Shown here piece after piece: positions 51,937 through 61,639 of a stretch of DNA of 64,000 nucleotides. Source of the stretch: Pseudomonas sp. JUb42 (GTDB lineage: Bacteria > Pseudomonadota > Gammaproteobacteria > Pseudomonadales > Pseudomonadaceae); assembly GCF_024807945.1 (NCBI RefSeq), contig NZ_JANUFD010000007.1, positions 355,080 to 419,079 of the forward strand. The letters are read 5' to 3'. How positions within the stretch are numbered: position 1 is the first letter of the stretch; each line of letters opens with the position of its first letter. The translations under genes were made by a program, and so were the position numbers. The notes under the pieces were generated by a model. That model was given only the letters and a program-made list of their open reading frames with translations. It did no database searches and was not told the origin of the DNA.

Positions 51937-53900
51937 CAGACCTTCTGATAGACAGCGCCGAGCCGGTTATCGCAAGCCCCGTGGCTGAAGTTGCCGAGAA
52001 TGCCGCGCGCATCGAATTGCTCAGCCCGCGCCTGGCCAACCAGATTGCCGCCGGTGAAGTGGTCGAGCGACCTGCCTCGGTGATCAAGGAACTGTTGGAA
52101 AACAGCCTGGATTCCGGTGCCCGGCGTATCGATGTCGATGTCGAGCAGGCCGGGATCAAGTTGCTGCGGGTGCGCGATGACGGTCGCGGTATCGCTTCCG
52201 ATGACCTGCCGCTGGCCCTGGCCCGCCATGCCACCAGCAAGATTCGCGAACTCGAAGACCTGGAGCGGGTGATGAGCCTGGGGTTTCGCGGTGAGGCACT
52301 GGCGTCGATCAGCTCGGTGGCCCGCCTGACCCTGACGTCCCGCACCCGTGGCGCCGATCAGGCCTGGCAGGTGGAAACCGAAGGCCGCGACATGGCGTCG
52401 CGGGTACAGCCCGCTGCGCATCCGGTCGGCACCTCGGTGGAAGTGCGCGACCTGTTCTTCAATACGCCGGCCCGTCGCAAGTTTCTCAAGGCCGAGAAAA
52501 CCGAATTCGATCACCTGCAGGAAGTGATAAAGCGCATGGCCCTGGCGCGTTTCGACGTGGCCTTCCATCTGCGCCATAACGGCAAGACCGTCCTCAGCCT
52601 GCACGAAGCCCATGACGACACCGCCCGCGCGCGGCGCGTATCGGCGATCTGCGGGCCGGGCTTCCTGGAGCAGGCGCTGCCGATCGAAATCGAGCGCAAT
52701 GGCCTGCATCTGTGGGGCTGGGTCGGTTTGCCGACGTTCTCCCGCAGTCAGGCCGACCTGCAGTATTTCTTCGTCAATGGCCGTGCTGTGCGCGACAAAC
52801 TGGTCGCTCATGCGGTGCGCCAGGCCTATCGCGACGTGCTGTTCAATGGCCGTCACCCGACCTTCGTGCTGTTTTTCGAAGTCGATCCGGCAGCCGTAGA
52901 CGTCAACGTGCACCCGACCAAGCACGAAGTGCGTTTCCGTGACGGGCGCATGGTCCATGACTTCCTCTATGGCACCTTGCACCGCGCCCTGGGCGATGTG
53001 CGCCCGGAAGACCAGTTGTCCGGCACGGTGCCTGCGGCAATACAGGAGCGGGTCACGGGGATTGATGCCGGTGAATTCGGCCCCCAGGGCGAGATGCGCC
53101 TGGCCGCCAACCTGCTGGAACAGCCCCAGGGCGATGCCTATAACCGGCCTGCCGGGTCGGGCGCGGGCAGCGGTTATCAGTATCAGTACACGCCAAGACC
53201 TACCTCATCGGTGCCGGTGGCTGACGCCCAGGCCGCCTATCGCGAGTTTTTTGCACCGCTTCCGGCCGGTAGCGCACCTGCCGGTGCTGTGTCCCTGCCG
53301 GAATCCCAGGGCGATATTCCGCCATTGGGCTATGCCCTGGCCCAGCTCAAGGGCATCTATATTCTTGCGGAGAACGCCATCGGCCTGGTGCTGGTGGACA
53401 TGCACGCCGCCCACGAACGCATCATGTACGAGCGTCTGAAGATCGCCATGGCCAGCGAAGGCCTCAGCGGTCAGCCGCTGCTGGTGCCGGAATCCATCGC
53501 AGTCAGCCAGCGCGAAGCCGATTGCGCCGAAGAGCACATGGCGACGTTCCAGCAGCTGGGCTTCGAGTTGCAGCGCCTGGGCCCGGAAAGCCTGGCGATC
53601 CGTCAGATCCCGGCGCTGCTCAAGCAGGCCGAGGCCAATCGCCTGGTGCACGACGTACTCGCCGACCTGATGGAATACGGCACCAGCGACCGCGTGCAGG
53701 CGCATATGAACGAATTGCTCGGCACCATGGCCTGTCATGGTGCGGTGCGGGCCAATCGCCGCCTGGCGATCCCGGAAATGAACGCCTTGCTGCGCGACAT
53801 GGAAAACACCGAGCGCAGCGGCCAATGCAACCATGGCCGGCCGACCTGGACCCAGATGGGCCTGGACGATCTCGACAAACTTTTCCTGCGTGGTCGCTGA
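51933..53900 (+). CDS. mutL: DNA mismatch repair protein MutL
   Basis: A 655-residue mismatch repair ATPase. N-terminal GHKL motifs are ASVIKELLENSLDSGA, RDDGRGI and FRGEALASI. The C-terminal domain carries the endonuclease motif VDMHAAHERIMYER and CNHGRPT, as expected for species without MutH. A 20-residue hydrophilic lead precedes the usual RIELLSPRLANQIAAGEVVE. The TGA overlaps the miaA ATG (TGATG). Confidence 0.97.
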   Translation: MTDLLIDSAEPVIASPVAEVAENAARIELLSPRLANQIAAGEVVERPASVIKELLENSLDSGARRIDVDVEQAGIKLLRVRDDGRGIASDDLPLALARHATSKIRELEDLERVMSLGFRGEALASISSVARLTLTSRTRGADQAWQVETEGRDMASRVQPAAHPVGTSVEVRDLFFNTPARRKFLKAEKTEFDHLQEVIKRMALARFDVAFHLRHNGKTVLSLHEAHDDTARARRVSAICGPGFLEQALPIEIERNGLHLWGWVGLPTFSRSQADLQYFFVNGRAVRDKLVAHAVRQAYRDVLFNGRHPTFVLFFEVDPAAVDVNVHPTKHEVRFRDGRMVHDFLYGTLHRALGDVRPEDQLSGTVPAAIQERVTGIDAGEFGPQGEMRLAANLLEQPQGDAYNRPAGSGAGSGYQYQYTPRPTSSVPVADAQAAYREFFAPLPAGSAPAGAVSLPESQGDIPPLGYALAQLKGIYILAENAIGLVLVDMHAAHERIMYERLKIAMASEGLSGQPLLVPESIAVSQREADCAEEHMATFQQLGFELQRLGPESLAIRQIPALLKQAEANRLVHDVLADLMEYGTSDRVQAHMNELLGTMACHGAVRANRRLAIPEMNALLRDMENTERSGQCNHGRPTWTQMGLDDLDKLFLRGR

Positions 53901-54871
53901 TGAGCGCTTTTCCTCCGGCCATTTTTTTGATGGGGCCGACCGCCGCAGGCAAGACCGACCTGGCCATGGAGCTGACCAAGGTGCTGCCTTGCGAGCTGAT
54001 CAGCGTCGATTCGGCGCTGGTCTACCGCGGTATGGATATCGGCACGGCCAAGCCCTCCAGGGCCCAGTTGGCCGAGTTTCCCCATCGTCTGATCGATATT
54101 CTCGATCCGTCGCAAAGCTATTCGGCGGCCGACTTTCGCACTGATGCCCTGGCGGCCATGGCCGAAATCACCGCGCGGGGCAATATTCCCCTGCTGGTCG
54201 GTGGCACGATGCTGTATTTCAAGACTCTATTGGAAGGCATGGCTGACATGCCGTCAGCCGATGCTCAGGTGCGTGCCGAGTTGGAAGCGCGGGCAGCGGA
54301 TCACGGCTGGCAGGCTTTGCATGACGAGTTGGCACAGGTTGACCCGGTTTCTGCGGCACGTATTCATCCCAATGATCCGCAGCGCCTGATCCGCGCGCTG
54401 GAGGTTTACCGGGTCAGTGGCATGAATATGACAGCACACAGAGAACAACAAACTGCGCAAAGTACCGACGCAGCCGCTTCGGGGCGTCGGCAATTGCCCT
54501 ATACTGTCGCCAGCCTGGCCATCGCTCCGGTGGATCGCAAGGTTTTGCACGACCGTATTGCGCTACGATTTTCACAAATGCTGGATCAGGGGTTTCTGGA
54601 CGAAGTACTGGCATTGCGCTCAAGAGGCGACCTGCATGCCGGGTTGCCTTCGATACGAGCTGTCGGTTATCGCCAGGTCTGGGATCACCTGGATGGAAAG
54701 CTGACTTGGGATGAAATGCGGGAACGGGGCATCATTGCGACGCGCCAGTTGGCCAAACGGCAGTTCACCTGGCTACGCAGCTGGGAGAATCTGCACTGGC
54801 TGGACAGTCTGGAGAGCGACAATCTGCCGCGTGCCTTGAAATACTTGGGATCGGTCTCCATATTGGGCTGA
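53900..54871 (+). CDS. miaA: tRNA dimethylallyltransferase MiaA
   Basis: A 323-residue enzyme that adds the dimethylallyl group to A37 of tRNAs reading UNN codons. The P-loop is FLMGPTAAGKTDLA, with LISVDSALVYRGMDIGTAKP and the C-terminal RQLAKRQFTWLRS. ATG 53900 overlaps the mutL stop. Around residues 177-200 there is a hydrophilic segment (REQQTAQSTDAAASGRRQLP) with more AT-rich codons than its surroundings. hfq follows 91 bases later; hfq promoters inside miaA are known in E. coli. Confidence 0.97.
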   Translation: MSAFPPAIFLMGPTAAGKTDLAMELTKVLPCELISVDSALVYRGMDIGTAKPSRAQLAEFPHRLIDILDPSQSYSAADFRTDALAAMAEITARGNIPLLVGGTMLYFKTLLEGMADMPSADAQVRAELEARAADHGWQALHDELAQVDPVSAARIHPNDPQRLIRALEVYRVSGMNMTAHREQQTAQSTDAAASGRRQLPYTVASLAIAPVDRKVLHDRIALRFSQMLDQGFLDEVLALRSRGDLHAGLPSIRAVGYRQVWDHLDGKLTWDEMRERGIIATRQLAKRQFTWLRSWENLHWLDSLESDNLPRALKYLGSVSILG

Positions 54872-54962
54872 GTCTCTGCAATAGCCGTCTATCCTTGGGG
54901 GGTGGCCGGTTCAAGCCAATGAATTCGAATTATTATTATTGATCCTTAAAGGAGTGCGGCAC

Positions 54963-55223
54963 ATGTCAAAAGGGCATTCGCTACAAGACCCTTACCTGAA
55001 CACTTTGCGTAAAGAGAAAGTGGGGGTATCGATCTATCTGGTGAACGGGATCAAGCTGCAGGGCACCATCGAGTCTTTCGATCAGTTTGTCATTTTGCTG
55101 AAGAACACCGTCAGCCAAATGGTCTACAAGCACGCCATTTCCACCGTTGTACCGGTTCGTCCAATCCGTCTGCCTAGCGCTTCCGAGTCCGAAACGGGCG
55201 ACGCTGAGCCAGGTAACGCCTGA
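54963..55223 (+). CDS. hfq: RNA chaperone Hfq
   Basis: An 86-residue hexameric RNA-binding protein. The Sm1 region (SLQDPYLNTLRKEKVGVSIY) and the Sm2 motif VYKHAISTVVP are intact; the short acidic tail (SESETGDAEPGNA) is typical of pseudomonads. AAGGAG lies nine bases before ATG 54963. In Pseudomonas it works with Crc in carbon catabolite repression and with many small RNAs. The AT-rich leader (ATTATTATTATTG) stands out from local GC content. hflX starts 12 bases after its stop. Confidence 0.98.
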   Translation: MSKGHSLQDPYLNTLRKEKVGVSIYLVNGIKLQGTIESFDQFVILLKNTVSQMVYKHAISTVVPVRPIRLPSASESETGDAEPGNA

Positions 55224-55235
55224 TAGGAGTCTGCT

Positions 55236-56537
55236 TTGTTCTTTGAGCGCCACAGTGGTGGTGAACGAGCCATTCTTGTTCATTTGGATGGTCAGGACCC
55301 TGAGGCGCGTGAAGATCCGCAGGAGTTTCAGGAGCTGGCCATCTCGGCCGGCGCCGATACCGTCGCGTTTTTCAACGTGCCGCGTCATCGGCCATCGGCC
55401 AAATACCTGATCGGTTCCGGCAAAGTCGAGGAGCTGCGTGATCAGGTCAAGGCCGAACAGGCCGATCTGGTGATTTTCAATCACACACTCACTCCCAGCC
55501 AGGAACGCAACCTGGAGCGTGCTTTCGAGTGTCGCGTGATCGACCGTACCGGTCTGATCCTCGATATCTTCGCCCAGCGCGCGCGTACCCACGAAGGCAA
55601 GTTGCAGGTCGAACTGGCGCAGCTCGAACACATGAGCACGCGTCTGGTTCGCGGCTGGACTCACCTTGAGCGACAGGGCGGCGGTATCGGTCTGCGCGGG
55701 CCGGGTGAAACCCAGCTCGAGACCGACCGCCGCCTGCTGCGTGTGCGTCTGCGCCAGCTCAAGGGGCGTCTGGAGAAGGTCCGCAGTCAGCGTGAACAGG
55801 CCCGTCGTGGGCGCAAGCGCGCCGACATTCCTTCGGTTTCACTGGTGGGTTACACCAACGCAGGCAAATCGACGCTGTTCAACGCGGTGACCCAATCCGA
55901 CGTATTCGCCGCCGACCAGTTGTTCGCCACACTCGACCCGACCCTGCGCCGTCTGCAATTGGACGACCTGGGGCCGATCGTGCTGGCGGACACTGTGGGC
56001 TTCATTCGCCACCTGCCGCACAAGCTGGTCGAGGCCTTTCGGGCTACGCTCGAAGAGTCGAGCAACTCAGACCTGCTGCTGCATATCATCGACTCCCATG
56101 AGCCTGAGCGCATGGAGCAGATCGAGCAGGTGATGGCGGTGTTGACCGAGATTGGCGCTCATGAGCTGCCGATCCTTGAGGTATACAACAAGATCGACCT
56201 GCTCGAGGGCGTGGAGCCGCAGATCCAGCGTGATGCCAATGGCAAGCCGCAACGGGTCTGGGTTTCCGCCCGCGACGGTCGAGGGCTGGACCTGCTCAAG
56301 CAGGCGGTGGCCGAGCTGCTGGGTGATGATTTGTTCGTCGGCACCTTGCACTTGTCCCAGCGTTTTGCTCGACTGCGCGCTCAGTTTTTCAATGCGGGTG
56401 CGGTACAAAGCGAAACCCATGACGAAGAAGGCAGCAGCCTGCTGGCGGTGCGTTTGCCGCGAGTGGAGCTCAATCGACTGGTGAGTCGCGAAGGATTGCA
56501 GCCGCTAGAGTTTATTGAACAACACACTTTGCAATAA
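55236..56537 (+). CDS. hflX: Ribosome-associated GTPase HflX
   Basis: A 433-residue GTPase that splits stalled ribosomes. An N-terminal HflX domain (IGSGKVEELRD, QERNLERAFECRVIDRTGLI) and the glycine-rich GIGLRGPGETQLETDRR precede the G domain with VGYTNAGKSTLFN, DTVGFI and NKIDLL. It starts at TTG 55236 with AGGAG seven bases upstream; the N-terminus FFERHSGGERAILVHL fits the family, so the TTG is credible. It lies between hfq and hflK as in E. coli. Confidence 0.96.
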   Translation: MFFERHSGGERAILVHLDGQDPEAREDPQEFQELAISAGADTVAFFNVPRHRPSAKYLIGSGKVEELRDQVKAEQADLVIFNHTLTPSQERNLERAFECRVIDRTGLILDIFAQRARTHEGKLQVELAQLEHMSTRLVRGWTHLERQGGGIGLRGPGETQLETDRRLLRVRLRQLKGRLEKVRSQREQARRGRKRADIPSVSLVGYTNAGKSTLFNAVTQSDVFAADQLFATLDPTLRRLQLDDLGPIVLADTVGFIRHLPHKLVEAFRATLEESSNSDLLLHIIDSHEPERMEQIEQVMAVLTEIGAHELPILEVYNKIDLLEGVEPQIQRDANGKPQRVWVSARDGRGLDLLKQAVAELLGDDLFVGTLHLSQRFARLRAQFFNAGAVQSETHDEEGSSLLAVRLPRVELNRLVSREGLQPLEFIEQHTLQ

Positions 56538-56634
56538 AAAGCGCGGGAAAGCCGTTACACGGTATTCACGGGCATTCTGTAGCATGGGTCGGCGCGCCGC
56601 GGGCGCGTCTTTGCTTTATCAGATGGAGAGCGCT

Positions 56635-57810
56635 ATGGCTTGGAATGAGCCGGGTGGCAACTCGAACAATCAGGATCCCTGGGGTGGCAAACGCCGTGGT
56701 GGCGGCGACCGCAAGGGACCGCCCGATCTCGACGAAGCCTTCCGCAAGCTACAGGAAAGCCTGAACGGGTTGTTCGGTGGCGGTAAGAAACGCAGCGGTG
56801 ATGGCGGCGGCAACGGGCCGCGCAGCGGTGGTGGCGGTGGCTTCGGCCTGCTGGGCATCGGCCTTTTCGTTCTGCTGGCTATCTGGCTGTACAGCGCCAT
56901 TTATGTAGTGGACGAGCAGGAGCAGGCTGTCGTCCTGCGTTTCGGCAAGTACCACGAGACCGTTGGGCCGGGCCTTAACATCTATTTCCCGCCTTTCGAT
57001 CGCAAGTATCTGGAAAACGTGACGCGCGAGCGTGCCTACAGCAAGCAGGGGCAGATGTTGACCGAAGACGAGAACATCGTCGAAGTGCCTTTGACCGTGC
57101 AGTACAAGATCACCAACCTGCAGGACTTCGTGCTGAACGTTGACCAGCCTGAGGTGAGCCTGCAACACGCCACTGAAAGTGCGCTGCGCCATGTCGTGGG
57201 TTCCACGGCCATGGATCAGGTGCTGACCGAGGGTCGTGAAGTGATGGCCAGTGCGATCAAGGAGCGTCTGCAACGTTTCCTCGATACCTATCGCACCGGC
57301 ATTACCGTGACCCAGGTGAACGTGCAGAGCGCTGCCGCGCCGCGTGACGTTCAGGAAGCCTTCGACGACGTGATCCGTGCCCGTGAAGACGAACAGCGCT
57401 CGCGCAACCAGGCTGAAACCTACGCCAACGGGGTTATCCCGGAAGCCCGTGGTCAGGCCCAGCGCATCATCGAAGATGCCAACGGTTATCGCGACGAAGT
57501 GATCTCTCGCGCCAAGGGTGAGGCTGACCGCTTTACCAAGCTGGTGGCCGAGTACCGCAAGGCACCGGAAGTCACTCGCGAGCGTCTGTACCTGGAAACC
57601 ATGCAGGATGTGTACAGCAACACCAGCAAGGTCCTGATTACCGGCGACAAGGGGCAGAACAATCTGCTTTACCTGCCATTGGATAAAATGATCGACAACA
57701 GCCGCAGCAGTACTCCGCCGACCACGAGCTCCAGCTCTTCCGGTACGGATACGGGCGCGCGTAGCGTGGATCCACAGCAGCGCGAAGTGCGCACCAGGGA
57801 GAGTCGCTGA
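56635..57810 (+). CDS. hflK: FtsH protease modulator HflK
   Basis: A 391-residue SPFH/stomatin-like protein that forms, with HflC, a large cage around the FtsH protease at the inner membrane. The N-terminal 75 residues are hydrophilic and very rich in Gly and Ser; one membrane helix (about 76-97) precedes the SPFH domain (VVDEQEQAVVLRFGKYHETV). The C-terminus is Ser/Thr-rich. GGAGAG lies five bases before ATG 56635. Its TGA overlaps the hflC ATG. Confidence 0.96.
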   Translation: MAWNEPGGNSNNQDPWGGKRRGGGDRKGPPDLDEAFRKLQESLNGLFGGGKKRSGDGGGNGPRSGGGGGFGLLGIGLFVLLAIWLYSAIYVVDEQEQAVVLRFGKYHETVGPGLNIYFPPFDRKYLENVTRERAYSKQGQMLTEDENIVEVPLTVQYKITNLQDFVLNVDQPEVSLQHATESALRHVVGSTAMDQVLTEGREVMASAIKERLQRFLDTYRTGITVTQVNVQSAAAPRDVQEAFDDVIRAREDEQRSRNQAETYANGVIPEARGQAQRIIEDANGYRDEVISRAKGEADRFTKLVAEYRKAPEVTRERLYLETMQDVYSNTSKVLITGDKGQNNLLYLPLDKMIDNSRSSTPPTTSSSSSGTDTGARSVDPQQREVRTRESR

Positions 57811-58679
57811 TGAGCAATAAATCACTGATCGCCCTGATCCTTTGCGCGGTCCTGGCCGTAGTGGCCTGGAACAGCTTCTATATCGTTGCCCAGACCGAGC
57901 GCGCAGTCCTGCTGCAATTCGGTCGTGTCGTGCAGTCCGATGTGTCGCCTGGCCTGCATGTGAAGGTTCCGTACGTCAACCAGGTGCGCAAGTTCGACGG
58001 CCGCCTGCTGACGCTTGATGCGCCGACCCAGCGGTTCCTGACCCTGGAAAAGAAAGCCGTCATGGTTGATGCCTACGCCAAATGGCGGGTCAAGGACGCC
58101 GAGCGCTTCTACACCGCGACCTCGGGTCTGAAGCAGATTGCCGACGAACGTCTGTCGCGTCGTCTGGAATCCGGCCTGCGTGACCAGTTCGGCAAGCGCA
58201 CCCTGCACGAAGTCGTGTCGGGTGAGCGTGACGCACTGATGGCTGACATCACTGGCTCGTTGAACAAAATGGCCGAGAAAGAACTGGGTATCGAAGTTGT
58301 CGATGTCCGGGTCAAGGCCATCGACCTGCCCAAGGAAGTCAACCGCAGCGTGTTCGAGCGCATGAGCACGGAGCGTGAGCGCGAGGCGCGTGAGCACCGG
58401 GCCAAGGGTAACGAACTGGCAGAAGGCATTCGTGCTGACGCCGACCGTCAGCGCCGCGTGCTGCTGGCCGAGGCTTATCGTGAGTCGGAAGAGGCCCGTG
58501 GTGATGGCGATGCCCAGGCAGCGTCGATCTACTCCAAGGCCTACGGTCAGGACCAGGAGTTCTATGCGTTTTACCGCAGCCTGCGTGCCTACCGTGAAAG
58601 CTTCGCGAACAAAAGTGACGTGATGGTGCTTGATCCAAGTAGCGAGTTCTTCCGCTATATGGGCAAAGCCAAGCCGTGA
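57810..58679 (+). CDS. hflC: FtsH protease modulator HflC
   Basis: A 289-residue partner of HflK with an N-terminal membrane helix (LIALILCAVLAVVAWNSFYIV), the SPFH start VAQTERAVLLQFGRVV and the C-terminal FYRSLRAYRESF...DVMVLDPSSEFFRYM typical of HflC. It overlaps hflK by one base (TGATG). The small DUF2065 gene that commonly follows hflC is not found before hisZ. Confidence 0.97.
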   Translation: MSNKSLIALILCAVLAVVAWNSFYIVAQTERAVLLQFGRVVQSDVSPGLHVKVPYVNQVRKFDGRLLTLDAPTQRFLTLEKKAVMVDAYAKWRVKDAERFYTATSGLKQIADERLSRRLESGLRDQFGKRTLHEVVSGERDALMADITGSLNKMAEKELGIEVVDVRVKAIDLPKEVNRSVFERMSTEREREAREHRAKGNELAEGIRADADRQRRVLLAEAYRESEEARGDGDAQAASIYSKAYGQDQEFYAFYRSLRAYRESFANKSDVMVLDPSSEFFRYMGKAKP

Positions 58680-58688
58680 TCTATTCAT

Positions 58689-58715
58689 CCGCCGGGCGGC
58701 AAAACTGCCCGGCGG
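58689..58715 (+). terminator. GC-rich hairpin after hflC
   Basis: CCGCCGGGC and GCCCGGCGG form a perfect 9-bp stem with a nine-base loop, nine bases after the hflC stop. No T tract follows, so it may protect the mRNA 3' end or work with the terminator at 58751. Confidence 0.6.
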
Positions 58716-58750
58716 GGTGAATGCACGGTAAAACGTGTGTATGATGCGGC

Positions 58751-58774
58751 AGCCGGGAAATTCCCGGCTTTTTT
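58751..58774 (+). terminator. Rho-independent terminator of the hfq-hflC operon
   Basis: AGCCGGGA-AAT-TCCCGGCT followed by six T residues. This separates hflC from hisZ, so hisZ-purA should have its own promoter in 58775-58953. Confidence 0.9.
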
Positions 58775-58953
58775 GCGTCTGCACGATTGATTGGTCGTAG
58801 CCCGCATGGCTCGCGACAAGATTTTTCGAGGAGAGTGGTCTGCAAGGCCAGTTCCTGGGTATTTGTCGTGCCCGGAATATTGCTTTGACCGCTTTCTGCT
58901 TCACTCTAGGCTGGCACTGCTGCTGGCCGCCCGGATCATAGGGGAAAGGCGTA

Positions 58954-60141
58954 ATGGCAACGGTTGACCGCTGGCTGCTACCAGATGGCATCGAAGAAGT
59001 ACTGCCACCGGAAGCGGCGCGTATTGAAGTCGCGCGCCGTCAGGTGCTGGATCTGTTCCAGGGATGGGGCTATGAATTCGTCGTCACTCCGCATATCGAA
59101 TACCTGGAATCGCTACTGACCGGTGCAGGTTCCGATCTCGATCTGCGCACCTTCAAGGTAGTCGATCCGCAATCGGGTCGGCAAATGGGTTTCCGCGCCG
59201 ATATCACGCCGCAAGTTGCGCGTATCGATGCGCACACGCTGCGCCGCGAAGGCCCGAGCCGCCTGTGCTACGCCGGTAGCGTGCTGCATGCGCAGCCGCG
59301 TGCCCTGTCCACCTCGCGCAGCCCGATCCAGCTGGGTGCCGAGCTGTACGGCGATGCCAGCCCGAGCAGCGACGTCGAAGTCATCAGCCTGATGCTGGCC
59401 ATGCTGCAACTGGCCGATGTGCCGGATGTCCATATGGACCTGGGTCATGTCGGTATCTACCGCGGCCTCGCCCGTGCCGCCGGTCTGTCCGGTCAGGTCG
59501 AGCAACAGTTGTTTGATGCTCTGCAGCGCAAGGCCATCGACGAAGTGATCGCCCTGACCGAAGGCCTGCCTGCGGATCTGGCTGGCATGCTGCAGGCCCT
59601 GGTTGGTCTCTGTGGCGGTCGTGAAGTCCTGGCTGCGGCCCGCGATCGCCTGGCCAACGCGCCGGCGCCGGTCCTGGCTGCGCTGGACGATTTGCTGACC
59701 ATTGCCGAGCGCCTGGCTGCGCGTTTCCCTGATCTGCCGCTGTATTTTGACCTCGGCGAGTTGCGCGGCTACCACTACCATACGGGTGTGGTGTTTGCGG
59801 TATTCGTGCCGGGTGTCGGCCAGTCGATCGCCCAGGGCGGTCGCTATGATGACATCGGTGCCGATTTCGGCCGGGCCCGTCCCGCCACTGGCTTCTCCAC
59901 CGATTTGAAGACCCTGGTCACCCTGGGTCGCGCAGATATCGAATTACCGTCTGGCGGTATCTGGATGCCGGACAGTACAGATGCGGCACTCTGGCAGCAG
60001 GTTTGCCAGTTGCGCAGCGAAGGTCAGCGTGTTGTTCAGGCTCTGCCCGGGCAGCAGGTGAGCGCTGCGCGTGAAGCCGACTGTGACCGGCAACTGATTC
60101 AGCATGGCGAGCGTTGGCAGGTAGTGCCGCTGGCTTCTTGA
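58954..60141 (+). CDS. hisZ: ATP phosphoribosyltransferase regulatory subunit HisZ
   Basis: A 395-residue paralogue of the histidyl-tRNA synthetase catalytic core that activates the short form of HisG at the first step of histidine synthesis. It has the class II fold (YEFVVTPHIEYLESLL, FRADITPQVARIDAHTL, LSTSRSPIQLGAELYG) but lacks the anticodon-binding domain. GGGGAAAGG precedes ATG 58954. It is followed by purA after 54 bases. Confidence 0.96.
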   Translation: MATVDRWLLPDGIEEVLPPEAARIEVARRQVLDLFQGWGYEFVVTPHIEYLESLLTGAGSDLDLRTFKVVDPQSGRQMGFRADITPQVARIDAHTLRREGPSRLCYAGSVLHAQPRALSTSRSPIQLGAELYGDASPSSDVEVISLMLAMLQLADVPDVHMDLGHVGIYRGLARAAGLSGQVEQQLFDALQRKAIDEVIALTEGLPADLAGMLQALVGLCGGREVLAAARDRLANAPAPVLAALDDLLTIAERLAARFPDLPLYFDLGELRGYHYHTGVVFAVFVPGVGQSIAQGGRYDDIGADFGRARPATGFSTDLKTLVTLGRADIELPSGGIWMPDSTDAALWQQVCQLRSEGQRVVQALPGQQVSAAREADCDRQLIQHGERWQVVPLAS

Positions 60142-60195
60142 GTTTTCCTGCCGGCCGCCGCCGGCATTCAGTTTGCGTGAATGAGGACAAGTGTT

Positions 60196-61488
60196 ATGGG
60201 TAAGAATGTCGTAGTCCTGGGCACCCAATGGGGTGATGAGGGCAAAGGCAAGATCGTTGATCTGCTGACCGAACATGCTACCGCCGTGGTTCGCTACCAA
60301 GGTGGCCACAACGCCGGTCACACTCTGGTGATCGACGGCGAAAAAACCGTTCTGCACCTGATTCCGTCCGGTGTCCTGCGCGAAGGCGTGCAGTGCCTGA
60401 TCGGTAACGGTGTGGTCGTGGCGCCTGACGCGCTTATGCGTGAAATCATCAAGCTGGAAGAGAAGGGTATCCCGGTGCGCGAGCGCCTGCGTATCAGCCC
60501 GTCCTGCCCGCTGATTCTGTCCTACCACGTAGCGCTGGACCAGGCTCGTGAAAAGGCCCGTGGCGAGCTGAAGATCGGTACTACCGGTCGCGGCATCGGC
60601 CCGGCTTACGAAGACAAGGTGGCTCGTCGCGGTCTGCGCATCGGCGACCTGTTCCATCGTGAGCGCTTCGCCGCCAAGCTGGGCGAGTTGCTGGATTACC
60701 ACAACTTCGTGCTGGTCAATTACTACAAAGAGCCGGCCATCGACTTCCAGAAAACTCTTGATGAGTGCATGGAATACGCTGAGCTGCTCAAGCCGATGAT
60801 GCTCGACGTCACCGCTGCGCTGCACGAAATGCGTCGCGCCGGCAAAGACATCATGTTCGAAGGCGCACAAGGTTCACTGCTGGACATTGACCACGGTACC
60901 TACCCGTACGTCACCAGCTCCAACACCACCGCTGGCGGCATCGCTACCGGTTCGGGCATGGGGCCGATGTACCTGGATTACATCCTGGGTATTACCAAGG
61001 CCTACACCACGCGCGTCGGTTCGGGTCCTTTCCCGACTGAGTTGTTCGACGATGTTGGTGCGTTCCTGGCCAAGCGCGGGCACGAGTTTGGTGCAACCAC
61101 CGGTCGCGCTCGTCGCTGCGGTTGGTTCGATGCCGTGATCCTGCGTCGCGCTATCGAAATCAACAGCATCTCGGGCCTGTGCCTGACCAAGCTGGACGTG
61201 CTCGATGGTCTGGAAACCATCAATATCTGCGTGGGTTACCAGAACGAAAACGGTGCAGTCATCGACGCGCCGACCGATGCCGACAGCTACATCGGCCTGG
61301 TTCCGGTCTACGAGGAGATGCCGGGTTGGACTGAATCGACCCTGGGCGCCAAGTCCCTGGAAGAGCTGCCAGCGGCTGCGCGTGCCTACATCAAGCGCGT
61401 CGAAGAGCTGGTCGGTGCACCCATCGACATTATTTCGACCGGTCCTGATCGCAACGAAACCATTGTTCTGCGTCATCCGTTCGCTTGA
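60196..61488 (+). CDS. purA: Adenylosuccinate synthetase PurA
   Basis: A 430-residue GTP-dependent enzyme that joins IMP and aspartate in AMP synthesis. Signatures are VVLGTQWGDEGKGKIVD, QGGHNAGHTLV and GTTGRGIGPAYEDK. ATG 60196 gives MGKNVVVLGTQ with GAGGACA upstream; five in-frame codons before it lack support. Length is normal. A strong terminator follows. Confidence 0.98.
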   Translation: MGKNVVVLGTQWGDEGKGKIVDLLTEHATAVVRYQGGHNAGHTLVIDGEKTVLHLIPSGVLREGVQCLIGNGVVVAPDALMREIIKLEEKGIPVRERLRISPSCPLILSYHVALDQAREKARGELKIGTTGRGIGPAYEDKVARRGLRIGDLFHRERFAAKLGELLDYHNFVLVNYYKEPAIDFQKTLDECMEYAELLKPMMLDVTAALHEMRRAGKDIMFEGAQGSLLDIDHGTYPYVTSSNTTAGGIATGSGMGPMYLDYILGITKAYTTRVGSGPFPTELFDDVGAFLAKRGHEFGATTGRARRCGWFDAVILRRAIEINSISGLCLTKLDVLDGLETINICVGYQNENGAVIDAPTDADSYIGLVPVYEEMPGWTESTLGAKSLEELPAAARAYIKRVEELVGAPIDIISTGPDRNETIVLRHPFA

Positions 61489-61505
61489 TAAGTTATTGAT
61501 GTACA

Positions 61506-61540
61506 AAGAAAGGGCCGCTATTGCGGCCCTTTTCTTTTTG
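61506..61540 (+). terminator. purA terminator
   Basis: AAAGGGCCGC-TATT-GCGGCCCTTT followed by TCTTTTT, about 20 bases after the purA stop. Confidence 0.93.
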
Positions 61541-61639
61541 GTCTTGATTCCAGTCACTGGAACGGCACGGCCTTTGCTGTTAAAAATGTCAGAAAAGGTG
61601 CCATCATTTTAATGGCGCTTATAGTGGAGGGTTTCTCCC

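Noticed and set aside
58806..58971. Short frame beginning MARDKIFRGEW as a possible replacement for DUF2065
   Set aside because: It lies after the terminator, lacks the two hydrophobic helices of DUF2065, and runs into the hisZ start in another frame.
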